Of a DNA stretch of 64,000 nt, positions 9,141 to 17,253 are shown piece after piece (within the stretch, counting starts at the first letter, position 1; each line of letters opens with the position of its first letter). Position numbers and translations under genes: made by a program. The stretch is taken from NCBI GenBank assembly GCA_958295765.1, contig CATQHB010000002.1, positions 1,066,091-1,130,090 on the forward strand. Reading direction: 5' to 3'. The notes below the pieces were generated by a model. It worked only from the letters and a program-made list of their open reading frames with translations, ran no database searches and had not been told where the DNA came from. The DNA comes from an uncultured Dehalococcoidia bacterium. GTDB taxonomy: Bacteria > Chloroflexota > Dehalococcoidia > Lucifugimonadales > UBA3495.

Positions 9141-10247
9141 ATGAACTTGCAAACTACCCTCTACCAAACCCACCTGGATTCGGGGGGGCGCATCGTGCCT
9201 TTTGGCGGCTGGGATATGCCGGTGCAGTATTCCGGCATCCTCAACGAGGTCAAGGCGGTACGCACTGGCGCCGGCATCTTTGACGTTTCGCACATGGGCC
9301 GCCTTTACATCTCCGGCCCCCAGGCCGCCGCCTTTCTGGACCGGATGCTTACCGGCGCGGCGTCCACCCTGCGCGTGGGCCGGGCCCGGTATTGTATGAT
9401 TTGCAACGAAAGCGGCGGCGTCATTGACGACACCATCTTTTACCGCCTGGCCGCCGACCGTTACCTGCTGGTGCCCAACGCCGGCAACCGCCCGGCGGTG
9501 CTGGCCTGGTTCCGTCAGTGGCTGGACGCCGAGTTTTCCGGTGGCGGGGCCGGCAGCGTGTCGCTAGATGACCGGACGGTCGAAACCGCCCTGATTGCCC
9601 TGCAAGGGCCGAACTCCCCGGCAGTGCTGGATACCCTCTGCACTCTGGATGACGGAGAGCCGGCGTCGGCGACCCGCCCCTTCAGTTGGCGTAATGGTCT
9701 ATTCCAGAGCCGGGAAGTCTTTATCGGTCGCACCGGCTATACCGGCGAGGACGGGTTTGAGCTGGCGCTGGATGCGGCAGACGCCGTTCCGGTCTGGCAG
9801 GCCCTGGTGGACGCCGGAGCGCTGCCCTGCGGCTTGGGCGCGCGGGACGTGCTGCGGCTGGAGGCGGCCCTGCCCCTGCACGGCCACGAAATTGACCCGG
9901 ATACCTCGCCCATTGAGGCCGGCTTGGAGCGGTTCGTCCGCGCCGAAGGAGACTACCTCGGCCAGCCGGCCCTGCAACGGCAGCGGGAACAAGGCACGGC
10001 GCGCAAGCTGGTCGGTCTGAAACTGCCTGGCCGCAGCGCCCCCCGGGCCGGCTATCCCATCCTGTCCGGGGGGCAGGAAGTGGGCCGGATTACCAGCGGC
10101 AGCTACTCGCCTACCCTTGACACCAGCATCGCTATGGGCTACGTTTTGGCGGGCTACACCGACCCCGGCTTGACCCTGGCGGTGGACATCCGGGGCCGCG
10201 CTACCCCGGCGGAAGTTGCCCCGCTGCCCTTTTACACCAGGAGCTGA
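9141..10247 (+). CDS. gcvT: Aminomethyltransferase (glycine cleavage T protein)
   Basis: A 368-residue T protein. It carries the folate-enzyme hallmarks [25 protein letters not shown] and [10 protein letters not shown], with the C-terminal barrel ending [14 protein letters not shown]. It transfers the methylene carbon from aminomethyl-lipoyl GcvH to tetrahydrofolate and releases ammonia. The open frame begins at 9000, but only the part from 9141 ([13 protein letters not shown]) matches the family. It heads the gcvT-gcvH-gcvPA-gcvPB operon. No ribosome-binding site is visible, consistent with a leaderless start. Confidence 0.95.
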   Translation: MNLQTTLYQTHLDSGGRIVPFGGWDMPVQYSGILNEVKAVRTGAGIFDVSHMGRLYISGPQAAAFLDRMLTGAASTLRVGRARYCMICNESGGVIDDTIFYRLAADRYLLVPNAGNRPAVLAWFRQWLDAEFSGGGAGSVSLDDRTVETALIALQGPNSPAVLDTLCTLDDGEPASATRPFSWRNGLFQSREVFIGRTGYTGEDGFELALDAADAVPVWQALVDAGALPCGLGARDVLRLEAALPLHGHEIDPDTSPIEAGLERFVRAEGDYLGQPALQRQREQGTARKLVGLKLPGRSAPRAGYPILSGGQEVGRITSGSYSPTLDTSIAMGYVLAGYTDPGLTLAVDIRGRATPAEVAPLPFYTRS

Positions 10248-10274
10248 CCCAGCGCTAACCGGACTATAACGGAC

Positions 10275-10280
10275 TATAAT
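10275..10280 (+). promoter_or_regulatory. Possible internal -10 element before gcvH
   Basis: A short direct repeat of CGGACTATAA ends in TATAAT at 10275-10280, about 25 nt before the gcvH start. A ribosome-binding site (CAGGAGG) follows. It may give extra transcription of gcvH-gcvPA-gcvPB. Confidence 0.4.
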
Positions 10281-10304
10281 CGGAAGTCAGGAGGCCCGGA
10301 AAAA

Positions 10305-10697
10305 GTGAATCCCGAAGACCGCAAATATACTCAGGAACACGAATGGGCCAAAGTGGAAGACGCCGCTGCCCGGCTGGTGGCGGTGGGCATTACCCACTAC
10401 GCCCAGGACGAACTGGGCGACATCGTATATTTTGACCTGCCCCAGGTTGGCGACAAAGTTGCCTATATGGAAAAGATGGGCGAGGTGGAGTCGGTGAAGG
10501 CCGTTTCCGACCTATTCTCCCCGGTAACCGGCCAGGTTTCCGCCGTCAACGATGCGCTGATTGACCACCCGGAACTGGTCAACGATGACCCCTTTGAGGC
10601 CGGCTGGATTGTCCGGGTAGTCCTGGAGGACTTGGCCGAACTGGACAACCTGATGTCCGCCGCCGATTACGAGGCTTATATTCAGGGGACGCATTAG
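10305..10697 (+). CDS. gcvH: Glycine cleavage H protein (lipoyl carrier)
   Basis: A 130-residue lipoyl-domain protein. The lipoylated lysine is K65 in GEVESVKAVSDL, and the family's YTQEHEWAKVE start is present. It shuttles the aminomethyl group between the P, T and L proteins. The start is GTG at 10305, preceded by CAGGAGG at good spacing. It lies 57 nt after gcvT and 69 nt before gcvPA, all on the plus strand. No gene for the L protein (dihydrolipoamide dehydrogenase) is in this window. Confidence 0.96.
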   Translation: MNPEDRKYTQEHEWAKVEDAAARLVAVGITHYAQDELGDIVYFDLPQVGDKVAYMEKMGEVESVKAVSDLFSPVTGQVSAVNDALIDHPELVNDDPFEAGWIVRVVLEDLAELDNLMSAADYEAYIQGTH

Positions 10698-10766
10698 CCG
10701 GGAGCGGCAGGATAGGGCAGAGTTAGAAACCCGACTGAACCCCAAACCCCTTCAGGAGTAACACCT

Positions 10767-12125
10767 TTGACCACCGGGCATTTCCAGTCCCACTACATCC
10801 CCAACACCGAGCTGGAACAGGCTGAAATGCTGGCCGCCCTCGGCCTGGCTTCCGTTGATGAGCTGTTCGCCGACATTCCCGCCGCGTTCCGCAACCCGCC
10901 GCTGGACTTGCCGGCGCCCTTGTCCGAACTGGAAATTCAGCGGGAACTGGCGGCCCTGGCCGGCAAAAACCGGCCCCTGGGCAGCGGTCCCTCCTTCCTC
11001 GGCGCCGGCGCCTATCACCACTTCATCCCGGCCATTGTCAAGGCGCTGATGACCCGGGGCGAGTTCCTGACTGCCTATACCCCCTATCAGCCGGAGGTCA
11101 GTCAAGGGACTTTGCAGGTAATCTATGAGTTTCAGACCCTCATCAGCAACCTTTATGGGATGGAGGTCGCCAACGCCGGGATGTATGACGGCGCGACCAG
11201 CCTGGCCGAGGGGGTGCTGATGGCCTGCCGGGTTACCCGCCGCAGGCGGGCCGCCGTAGCCGACACCCTGTCCCCGGCCTACTTGCAGGTCATCCGAACC
11301 TACTGCCAGGCCCACGGCATTGACCTTTACCCGGTGTCCCCGGCGGCAGACTTGGAGGGCCAACTGGATGGCGACACCGCCGGCCTGATTGTCCAGTACC
11401 CCAACTTTTACGGCGGTATTGAGGACTTGGCCCGGTTGAGCGCCGCCGCCCATGACCGGGGCGCCTTGCTGGTGGTGTCCGCCGACCCGCTGGCGATGGG
11501 AATGTTCCAGCCGCCGGGCCATTACGACGCCGACATCGTGACCGGCGAGGGCCAGCCGTTGGGCATCCCGGCCAGCTACGGCGGGCCTTACGTGGGCCTC
11601 TTTACCACCAAGGAGCGGTATATGCGGCAGATGCCCAGCCGCCTGGTGGGGCGGACGGTGGACGCGCAGGGGCGCAACGGCTACGTGCTGACCCTGCAAA
11701 CCCGGGAGCAGCACATCCGCCGGGAGCGGGCCACCAGCAACATCTGCACCAACGAAGCCCTCTACGCCCTGGCCGCCACCATCTACCTGGCAGCGTTGGG
11801 CAAACAGGGCTTGCGGCAAATCGCCGAACTCTGCTACCACAAGGCCCACTACGCCGCCGCCCAAATCGAACAACTTTCCGGGTATTCCCTGCCCCTGGAA
11901 GGGCCGTTCTTTCAAGAGTTTGTGGTGCAATGCCCCCAACCCCCGGCGGAAATCAACCGCCAACTGCTGGAGCGGAACATTCTGGGGGGGCTGGATGTGA
12001 GCATTTCCCCCTATAGAGACCCATTGCCCCCGGAAGTGGACCGGGGCATTTTGCTTTGCGTTACCGAGATGAACACCCGACAAGACATTGACGCCCTGAT
12101 TGCGGGGCTGGCGGAGTTTAGCTAA
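10767..12125 (+). CDS. gcvPA: Glycine dehydrogenase (decarboxylating) subunit 1
   Basis: A 452-residue GcvPA, the N-terminal half of the P protein. It contains YIPNTELEQAEMLAALG, FLGAGAYHHFIP, TAYTPYQPEVSQGTLQVIYE and NICTNEALYAL, all conserved in split-type P proteins. It forms a heterotetramer with GcvPB to decarboxylate glycine. The start is TTG at 10767 with AGGAGTAACACC upstream. Its TAA overlaps the gcvPB ATG by one base (TAATG), indicating translational coupling. Confidence 0.96.
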   Translation: MTTGHFQSHYIPNTELEQAEMLAALGLASVDELFADIPAAFRNPPLDLPAPLSELEIQRELAALAGKNRPLGSGPSFLGAGAYHHFIPAIVKALMTRGEFLTAYTPYQPEVSQGTLQVIYEFQTLISNLYGMEVANAGMYDGATSLAEGVLMACRVTRRRRAAVADTLSPAYLQVIRTYCQAHGIDLYPVSPAADLEGQLDGDTAGLIVQYPNFYGGIEDLARLSAAAHDRGALLVVSADPLAMGMFQPPGHYDADIVTGEGQPLGIPASYGGPYVGLFTTKERYMRQMPSRLVGRTVDAQGRNGYVLTLQTREQHIRRERATSNICTNEALYALAATIYLAALGKQGLRQIAELCYHKAHYAAAQIEQLSGYSLPLEGPFFQEFVVQCPQPPAEINRQLLERNILGGLDVSISPYRDPLPPEVDRGILLCVTEMNTRQDIDALIAGLAEFS

Positions 12126-13627
12126 TGCTCAAAGGTGGAACCCGCGATACTACCCGGCTCCTGATGGAGCGCAGCGTCCCCGGCCGGGTGGGCGCCGTTG
12201 CCCCGCCCCTGGACGTGCCGGCCCAACCCTTGCCTGATGCCGCCCTGCTCCGCGCCGGCCTGGCCCTGCCTGAGGTTTCCGAGCCGGAAGTGGTGCAGTA
12301 TTTTACTGGCCTCAGCCAGCTTAATTTTTCCATTGACACCCAGTTTTATCCCCTGGGCAGTTGCACGATGAAATACAACCCCAAGGTCAACGATGAGGTG
12401 GCCTTTCTGCCCGGCTTTGCCGCCATTCATCCCTTGCAGCCCGAGGAAACGGCCCAGGGCGCGCTGGAACTGCTCTACCGCTTGCAGGGGTTCCTGGGGG
12501 AGATTACCGGAATGGCCGGGGTCAGCCTGGCTACTTTGGCCGGCGCCCACGGGGAACTGGCCGGCGTCCTGATGATGCGGGCCTACCACCAGGCGCGGGG
12601 CGACTTCCGGCGTACCAAAATGGCGATACCGGACAGCGCCCACGGCACCAATCCGGCCTCGGCGGCCATGGCCGGTTTCGACGTAGTTACCCTGGCCTCC
12701 GACGCCGACGGCAACGTGGACCTGGACGCGCTGCACGAACTGGCGGGGCCGGAACTGGCCGGGGTGATGATTACCCTGCCCAGCACCCTGGGCCTCTTTG
12801 ACCGCAACATCGTTGAGGTCTGCCGTATCGTGCATCAGGCCGGCGGCCTGGTGTACGGCGACGGGGCCAATATGAACGCCCTGCTGGGGCGGGTCAAGCT
12901 GGGCGACCTGGGCTTTGACGTGATTCACCTGAACCTGCACAAGACCTTCAGCACGCCCCACGGCGGCGGCGGCCCCGGCGCCGGCCCGGTCTGCTGCGGC
13001 CCGGAGTTGGTTCCTTACCTGGCGGCCCCGGTGGTGAACGTAGTGGACGTGCCGCCGGACGACGGCAAGGCCGACCCGGAATGGGATGAAACGGCCTTTT
13101 ACATCCTGGACACGCCGGAACACAGCATCGGCAAAATCAGCGGGTTTCACGGCAACTTCGGCGTCCTGGTGCGGGCCTACACCTACATCCGCACCCTGGG
13201 CGATGCCGGCATCAAGTCCATCAGCGGCAACGCCGTCCTGAACGCCAACTACCTGCTGAACAAGCTGCGGGATGACTACTATCTGCCTTATGACCGCCCC
13301 TGTATGCACGAGGTGGTCTTTTCCGCCGACTGGCAGCGGGAGCGGGGCGTCAGCGGCCTGGAGGTAGCCAAGCGGCTTTTGGACTACGGTTTTCACGCCC
13401 CGACGATGTATTTCCCGCTGATTGTCCACGAGGCCCTGATGATTGAGCCGACGGAGGCGGAAAACCGGGACACCCTGGACGCTTTCATCCAGGCCCTGCA
13501 AGCAATCAACCGGGAAACGGACGAAAACCCGGAGCTGGTGCGGCAAGCCCCCCACACCACCCCGGTGTCCCGGCTGGACGAGGCCCGGGCGGCCCGGCAG
13601 CCGGATTTACGGTGGCGGGGGGAGTAG
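12125..13627 (+). CDS. gcvPB: Glycine dehydrogenase (decarboxylating) subunit 2, PLP-binding
   Basis: A 500-residue GcvPB. The PLP-binding lysine is K273 in HLNLHKTFSTPHGGGGPG. PLGSCTMKYNPK and the DSAHGTNPASAAMAGF segment are also present. With GcvPA it forms the P protein that decarboxylates glycine and loads the aminomethyl group onto GcvH. The last 12 or so codons and stop (AARQPDLRWRGE) lie in a 36-bp stretch duplicated 406 bp downstream, beyond an inserted antitoxin gene (see the repeats at 13595 and 14001). Confidence 0.96.
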   Translation: MLKGGTRDTTRLLMERSVPGRVGAVAPPLDVPAQPLPDAALLRAGLALPEVSEPEVVQYFTGLSQLNFSIDTQFYPLGSCTMKYNPKVNDEVAFLPGFAAIHPLQPEETAQGALELLYRLQGFLGEITGMAGVSLATLAGAHGELAGVLMMRAYHQARGDFRRTKMAIPDSAHGTNPASAAMAGFDVVTLASDADGNVDLDALHELAGPELAGVMITLPSTLGLFDRNIVEVCRIVHQAGGLVYGDGANMNALLGRVKLGDLGFDVIHLNLHKTFSTPHGGGGPGAGPVCCGPELVPYLAAPVVNVVDVPPDDGKADPEWDETAFYILDTPEHSIGKISGFHGNFGVLVRAYTYIRTLGDAGIKSISGNAVLNANYLLNKLRDDYYLPYDRPCMHEVVFSADWQRERGVSGLEVAKRLLDYGFHAPTMYFPLIVHEALMIEPTEAENRDTLDAFIQALQAINRETDENPELVRQAPHTTPVSRLDEARAARQPDLRWRGE

Positions 13628-13630
13628 GGG
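13595..13630. repeat. Direct repeat, copy 1 (3' end of gcvPB)
   Basis: This 36-bp segment covers the last codons and stop of gcvPB. A copy with only two mismatches lies at 14001-14036. The 370 bp between them contain a lone ribbon-helix-helix antitoxin gene. Confidence 0.9.
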
Positions 13631-13648
13631 GCTGGCTCCTGTATCAGG

Positions 13649-13936
13649 TTAGCCCAGGTCCGGCACGATGAATTCACAAGTGGGGCCGTTGGCACGGCTG
13701 AGCCGGCGGTCCTGTTCCCGGGCGCGCAGAATATCCGACGGTTGTACCTGCGTTTCGGTCGCCGCCTTGCGGTTCCGTACTCTTTGCAGCCACGCCTCGA
13801 CGGAGGGGCGCGCTACTATACGCTCCAATTCACCACGCAGAAATTCCTGCATCGACTGGCGTTGGAGCGCCGCGCGCACGGCAAGCTCGTCCCGGACTTC
13901 TTCGGGGACATTTCTTATCGTAATCTGTACCGACAT
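13649..13936 (-). CDS. FitA-like ribbon-helix-helix antitoxin without an adjacent VapC/FitB toxin
   Basis: A 95-residue protein beginning MSVQITIRNVPEEVRDELAV, the N-terminal DNA-binding ribbon-helix-helix of FitA/VapB-type antitoxins. QSMQEFLRGELERIVARPSV follows, and the C-terminal tail would wrap a PIN toxin. In most genomes a VapC/FitB gene follows directly. Here the downstream neighbour is the convergent gcvPB, so the antitoxin is orphan. It is bracketed by the 36-bp duplication of the gcvPB end. It may autoregulate or regulate the Doc module on the same strand, but that is inference. Confidence 0.75.
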   Translation of the reverse strand: MSVQITIRNVPEEVRDELAVRAALQRQSMQEFLRGELERIVARPSVEAWLQRVRNRKAATETQVQPSDILRAREQDRRLSRANGPTCEFIVPDLG

Positions 13937-14000
13937 AACTGCATTATGCCAGCAGTGGCGTCAGTTTGCAAAACATCCCCTGCAAAGAACAGAGGGGGCG

Positions 14001-14036
14001 CGGCAGCCGGATTTGCGATGGCGGGGGGAGTAGGGG
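14001..14036. repeat. Direct repeat, copy 2 (gcvPB-end duplicate)
   Basis: A 34/36 match to 13595-13630. It keeps a vestige of the gcvPB C-terminal codons (RQPDLRWRGE) and stop with no gene attached. It marks the boundary of an insertion or a tandem-duplication remnant. Confidence 0.9.
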
Positions 14037-14045
14037 AAAGCGGCT

Positions 14046-14495
14046 TTACCGGGCGGCCCGGGCGATGTCCACCAGATTGCGGATAATCGCCCGGGTATGT
14101 TCCTCGGCCCCCGACCAGTCATCGCCCCTTTCCAGCAGGGTCAACAAATACTTGTCGTAGCTTATCGACTTGGCCCGGAGCCAGCGGGCTACTTCCCGCT
14201 GGTCTCGGGTGCCCGGCGTTTCGGCGATTTTGACGCAGTGTTCTATTGCCTCATCCATCGTGGGGTAAAACAGATAGCCGTTCAAGGCCAGAAACACCGA
14301 GACGGTAGCCAACCCGGTGCGCTTGTTGCCATCCACCAGGGCATGGTTCTTGATTATAGAGCAGAGGAGGGTGGCCGCCTTGTCAAAGACGGTGCGGTAC
14401 AGGTAGAGGCCGCCAAAGGTTTGCCGGAGCTGGGCCAACGCCGACTCCAGCAGCCCCTTTCCCCGGTCGCCGCCGAGATACAAAAATGCCGGCAT
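14046..14495 (-). CDS. Doc/Fic-fold toxin, N-terminus short or degraded
   Basis: A 149-residue protein with the Fic/Doc core: LLESALAQLRQTFGGLYLY followed by the active-site loop KNHALVDGNKRTG (HxxxDGNKRxG) and a long C-terminal helical part. Doc proteins phosphorylate EF-Tu, while other Fic proteins AMPylate targets. Typical Doc proteins have 25 or so residues before the GLLESAL segment. Here the in-frame upstream sequence runs into a TAA after only a few codons (LPGIPD before the ATG at 14495). Either the protein is truncated or a frameshift removed its beginning. It is preceded on the same strand by a small candidate antitoxin. Confidence 0.75.
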   Translation of the reverse strand: MPAFLYLGGDRGKGLLESALAQLRQTFGGLYLYRTVFDKAATLLCSIIKNHALVDGNKRTGLATVSVFLALNGYLFYPTMDEAIEHCVKIAETPGTRDQREVARWLRAKSISYDKYLLTLLERGDDWSGAEEHTRAIIRNLVDIARAAR

Positions 14496-14580
14496 TGGGT
14501 CGGGTATTCCGGGTAGAGATTAGCTGCCAGTCGGTGGTCAGGCTTTCGACGGTGGATATGTCAGGAAACCAATACGCCGC

Positions 14581-14763
14581 CTAGTGATTAGCCAACTCCC
14601 GCAGGGTGTCCCGGTTAAGCTCAATGACCAAGTCGATGACCTTCAGCACGGTTTCCTCGTCCACTTCGCGAACCGGAAACAGTTCCTTTTCGGACTTGGC
14701 CTTTCCGTTGACCGGCGCGCCCTTCTCTCGGTTGGCGTTGACCGTAACTTTTTTGCTGCTCAT
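14581..14763 (-). CDS. Small charged protein, candidate antitoxin partner of the Doc-like toxin
   Basis: A 60-residue frame beginning MSSKKVTVNANREKGAPVN and ending in an acidic-amphipathic helix (DEETVLKVIDLVIELNRDTL). Its size, charge and position directly upstream of the Doc-like gene suggest an antitoxin, but no family is recognised. The ATG at 14763 has a moderate upstream GGCAGG. The interval to the toxin (14496-14580) contains no start codon in the toxin frame. Confidence 0.55.
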   Translation of the reverse strand: MSSKKVTVNANREKGAPVNGKAKSEKELFPVREVDEETVLKVIDLVIELNRDTLRELANH

Positions 14764-15003
14764 CGCAGACCTGCCTTAACTGGCTTTCCTGACAATGCTG
14801 GAATACTACGATACCCGCTCCGGCGCCAAATATCAATATGCCCTTCCCGCCGGCGCCGTTTGACCGGTTAAAATCCGCATACCCCCAAAAGCAACCTCAT
14901 CCCCCTAAACTGGCAATCCCCCGCCGTTACCGTTACAATTGCCCGCAGTCTGCTACCCGCAGTCTGCCAAACCCCGCATCCTGTAATTCCCGGAGGTGCA
15001 GTT

Positions 15004-15939
15004 ATGCCTTTAGACCCGCAAATCGTGGCGGTGATGGAAACCGTGGCCGCCCTGGGTTTACCCGCTAATCACCTGGTTTCGCCGGAGGAGGCTCGGGCCA
15101 ATGGCCGGGCCAGGCCCAAGGCGCCCGGCGCGGCGGTGGCCCAGGTCATCGACCGAACTATTCCCGGCCCGGACGGTGAACTGCCGGTGCGTATCTATAC
15201 CCCGGAGGGCGCCGGCCCCTTTCCCGGCCTGGCCTGGTTTCACGGCGGCGGTTGGGTGGTCGGCGACCTGGATTCCGCCGATTCCGCCGCCCGCAATCTC
15301 TGCGCCGGCGCCGACTGCGTGGTGGTGTCCGTGGACTATCGCCTGGCCCCGGAGACCAAGTTCCCCGGCCCAGCCGAGGACTGCTACGACGCGACCCAAT
15401 GGCTGGCCGCCAACGCCGCCGCCCTCAACGTTGACCCCGGCCGCATCGCCGTGGGCGGGGACAGCGCCGGCGGCAACCTGGCCGCCGCCGTGTCCCTGAT
15501 GTCCCGGGACCGGGGCGGCTGCTCCCTGGCCTTTCAACTGCTGGTCTATCCCGTTACCGAGCGGGACGTTGACAACGGCTCTTATCGGGACAACGCCGAC
15601 GGTTACCAGTTGACCCGGGATGGGATGATTTGGTACTGGGACCACTATCTGGCCGACGCTGCCGACGCCGCCAATCCCTACGCTGCGCCGCTGCAAGCCG
15701 CCGACTTGAGCGGACTGCCGCCGGCCCTGGTGCTGACCGCCGAGTATGACCCGCTGCGGGACGAGGGGGAAGCCTACGCCGCCGCCCTGCAAGCCGCCGG
15801 CGTCCCTACCGAGTGCATCCGCTATGACGGGCTGATTCACGGCTTTTTCGGGATGTTCGCCGCCGTTGACCAGGCCCGGCAGGCCGTGGCCCACAGCGCC
15901 GCCGCCCTGCGGGAAGCCTTTTCCGCCGTTCCCGTCTGA
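15004..15939 (+). CDS. Alpha/beta-hydrolase esterase (hormone-sensitive-lipase type)
   Basis: A 311-residue esterase with the HSL-family oxyanion motif HGGG (AWFHGGGWVVGDLDS). The nucleophile elbow is GGDSAGG with Ser154. The acid and base are likely the Asp in TAEYDPLRDEGEAYA and the His in YDGLIHGFFGMF. It would hydrolyse short-chain carboxylic esters in the cytoplasm. CCGGAGGTGCAGTT precedes the ATG at 15004. It stands alone, with a repeat-rich spacer after it. Confidence 0.93.
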   Translation: MPLDPQIVAVMETVAALGLPANHLVSPEEARANGRARPKAPGAAVAQVIDRTIPGPDGELPVRIYTPEGAGPFPGLAWFHGGGWVVGDLDSADSAARNLCAGADCVVVSVDYRLAPETKFPGPAEDCYDATQWLAANAAALNVDPGRIAVGGDSAGGNLAAAVSLMSRDRGGCSLAFQLLVYPVTERDVDNGSYRDNADGYQLTRDGMIWYWDHYLADAADAANPYAAPLQAADLSGLPPALVLTAEYDPLRDEGEAYAAALQAAGVPTECIRYDGLIHGFFGMFAAVDQARQAVAHSAAALREAFSAVPV

Positions 15940-15954
15940 CCGGCGGGGGGGCAA

Positions 15955-16140
15955 GGAATTGTCGGGTGGGGCGGGCCTTGTACCCGCCCCACTAGGTAGG
16001 AACGGCAAGCAAGAGAGGGTAGTCAATTTCTGGTTCAACGGCCTACTCTTCTGTCATTCCGACCGCAGGGAGGAATCTAAAAACCTTGAGCAGAGTCAAG
16101 GGCCGGCATTTTAGATTCCTCCCTGCGGTCGGAATGACAT
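15955..16140. repeat. Degenerate R1 plus R4 inverted repeat
   Basis: A weak R1 palindrome lies at about 15963-15992. It is followed by an R4 inverted pair, GTCATTCCGACCGCAGGGAG at about 16053 and its complement ending near 16140. R4 recurs at 45.1, 47.4 and 56.8 kb. No gene is seen. Confidence 0.8.
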
Positions 16141-16239
16141 AACGGTGGTGCGGGCTATTGGAATGACATTAAGGGCGGCGCGGGCCATTCAGGCCGGCGG
16201 CGCGGGCTTTCCGAGACAGAGACAGCCAACTCTTGGTAA

Positions 16240-16445
16240 TATCATTCGGGTAGGGGCGGGTTTGTAACCCGCCCTGGCTCGGGTGCAGGAATGGGTAGCC
16301 AGGGCATACCCGTTTTCCGGTACTTCCTTGTTGTTGAACACCAGGGCGGGTTACAAACCCGCCCCTACCATGTACGGCTCACACCAAGGCCAGACCCAGG
16401 GCCAAGCCGGGGCAAAAAATACCAACAAATGTTGGGAATACCCTG
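16240..16445. repeat. R1 composite inverted-repeat element (subtype B)
   Basis: Facing R1 palindromes lie at about 16251-16275 and 16344-16370. The spacer contains a form of GGTACTTCCTTGTTGTTGAA that is related to the spacers near 2.0, 43.6 and 63.3 kb. The flank again contains AATACCAACAAATGTTGGGA. No gene is seen. Confidence 0.8.
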
Positions 16446-16553
16446 GGAGATTGCCTATAGTCAACCGGGCCGATTTATGGTAGTATCCCGCAAAATCAGG
16501 AATGGCCGGGCCAAGCCGGATGAGACGGCGCCGCCGGCAGGGTCGGAGAGGGT

Positions 16554-17030
16554 TTGTTGCATCCGGTTATCGGTTACCTGGGACGGGCGGTTTTGGGCCT
16601 GGGCTTGGCCCTGGTGCTGGCGGTGGTGGGGGTAGTGCTGGCCCGGATGGGTCTGGTGCTTTTTGGCCTGATTTCCTGGACGGCCTGGTTCACCCTGTTC
16701 GTCGCCGGGGCCGGCTTGGGCGCCGGACTGGGCGGCTGGCTGGCCTGGCTGTGGCAGAAGGGCGCCGGCGCCGGTTTCACCGCCCTGCTGTTGCTGCTGT
16801 CCCTGGCCGCCGGGATAATCGGGGCCTGGGGCGGGTATTACTACGGGGCCAGTCAGGTGCCGGAGTGCTGCGCCTCGCCCGCTATGGGGCCGGTGGCCTA
16901 CACCGTGCTGGGCGCGATGGTGGGGTCTAATCTGGTCGTCCTGCTGATCGCCGCCTTGCGACTGTTGCTGCGGGCATCATCGGGGCGGGCGGATTCCGTA
17001 AGCCCCTTGCTGCGGCCTTATGACGGTTAG
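16554..17030 (+). CDS. Small integral membrane protein of unknown function
   Basis: A 158-residue protein with about four hydrophobic helices. These are AVLGLGLALVLAVVGVVLA, LISWTAWFTLFVAGAGLGAG, FTALLLLLSLAAGIIGAWGG and YTVLGAMVGSNLVVLLIAAL. A CC pair lies in the loop after the third helix. The start is TTG at 16554 behind GGAGAGGG. It is not a recognised family. A plus-strand ammonium transporter follows after 220 bp of repeats. Confidence 0.6.
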   Translation: MLHPVIGYLGRAVLGLGLALVLAVVGVVLARMGLVLFGLISWTAWFTLFVAGAGLGAGLGGWLAWLWQKGAGAGFTALLLLLSLAAGIIGAWGGYYYGASQVPECCASPAMGPVAYTVLGAMVGSNLVVLLIAALRLLLRASSGRADSVSPLLRPYDG

Positions 17031-17033
17031 AGG

Positions 17034-17160
17034 GTGGTTCGACAAGCTCACCATGAGCGGGTTTGAGCACTGACCGGCTTACCCTGGTATGAGCGGATTT
17101 TAGCATTGGCCGGCTCACCATGGTATGAGCAGGTTTTAGTATTGACCGGCTCATTATGAT
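17034..17160. repeat. R3 repeat and short tandem remnants
   Basis: An R3 unit (GGTTCGACAAGCTCACCATG) at about 17037 is followed by two degenerate units of about 50 bp that share GACCGGCT, TATGAGC and TTTTAG blocks. The remainder up to the amt start at 17254 shows no obvious ribosome-binding site or promoter. Confidence 0.7.
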
Positions 17161-17253
17161 ATTGGCGATATTAGCGAATTTTGTTCCTGGCGCGGACTTG
17201 GCACTTACCCTGTCGGATACTCGACAAATCTTGACTCGGACGGATGCGGCGTT

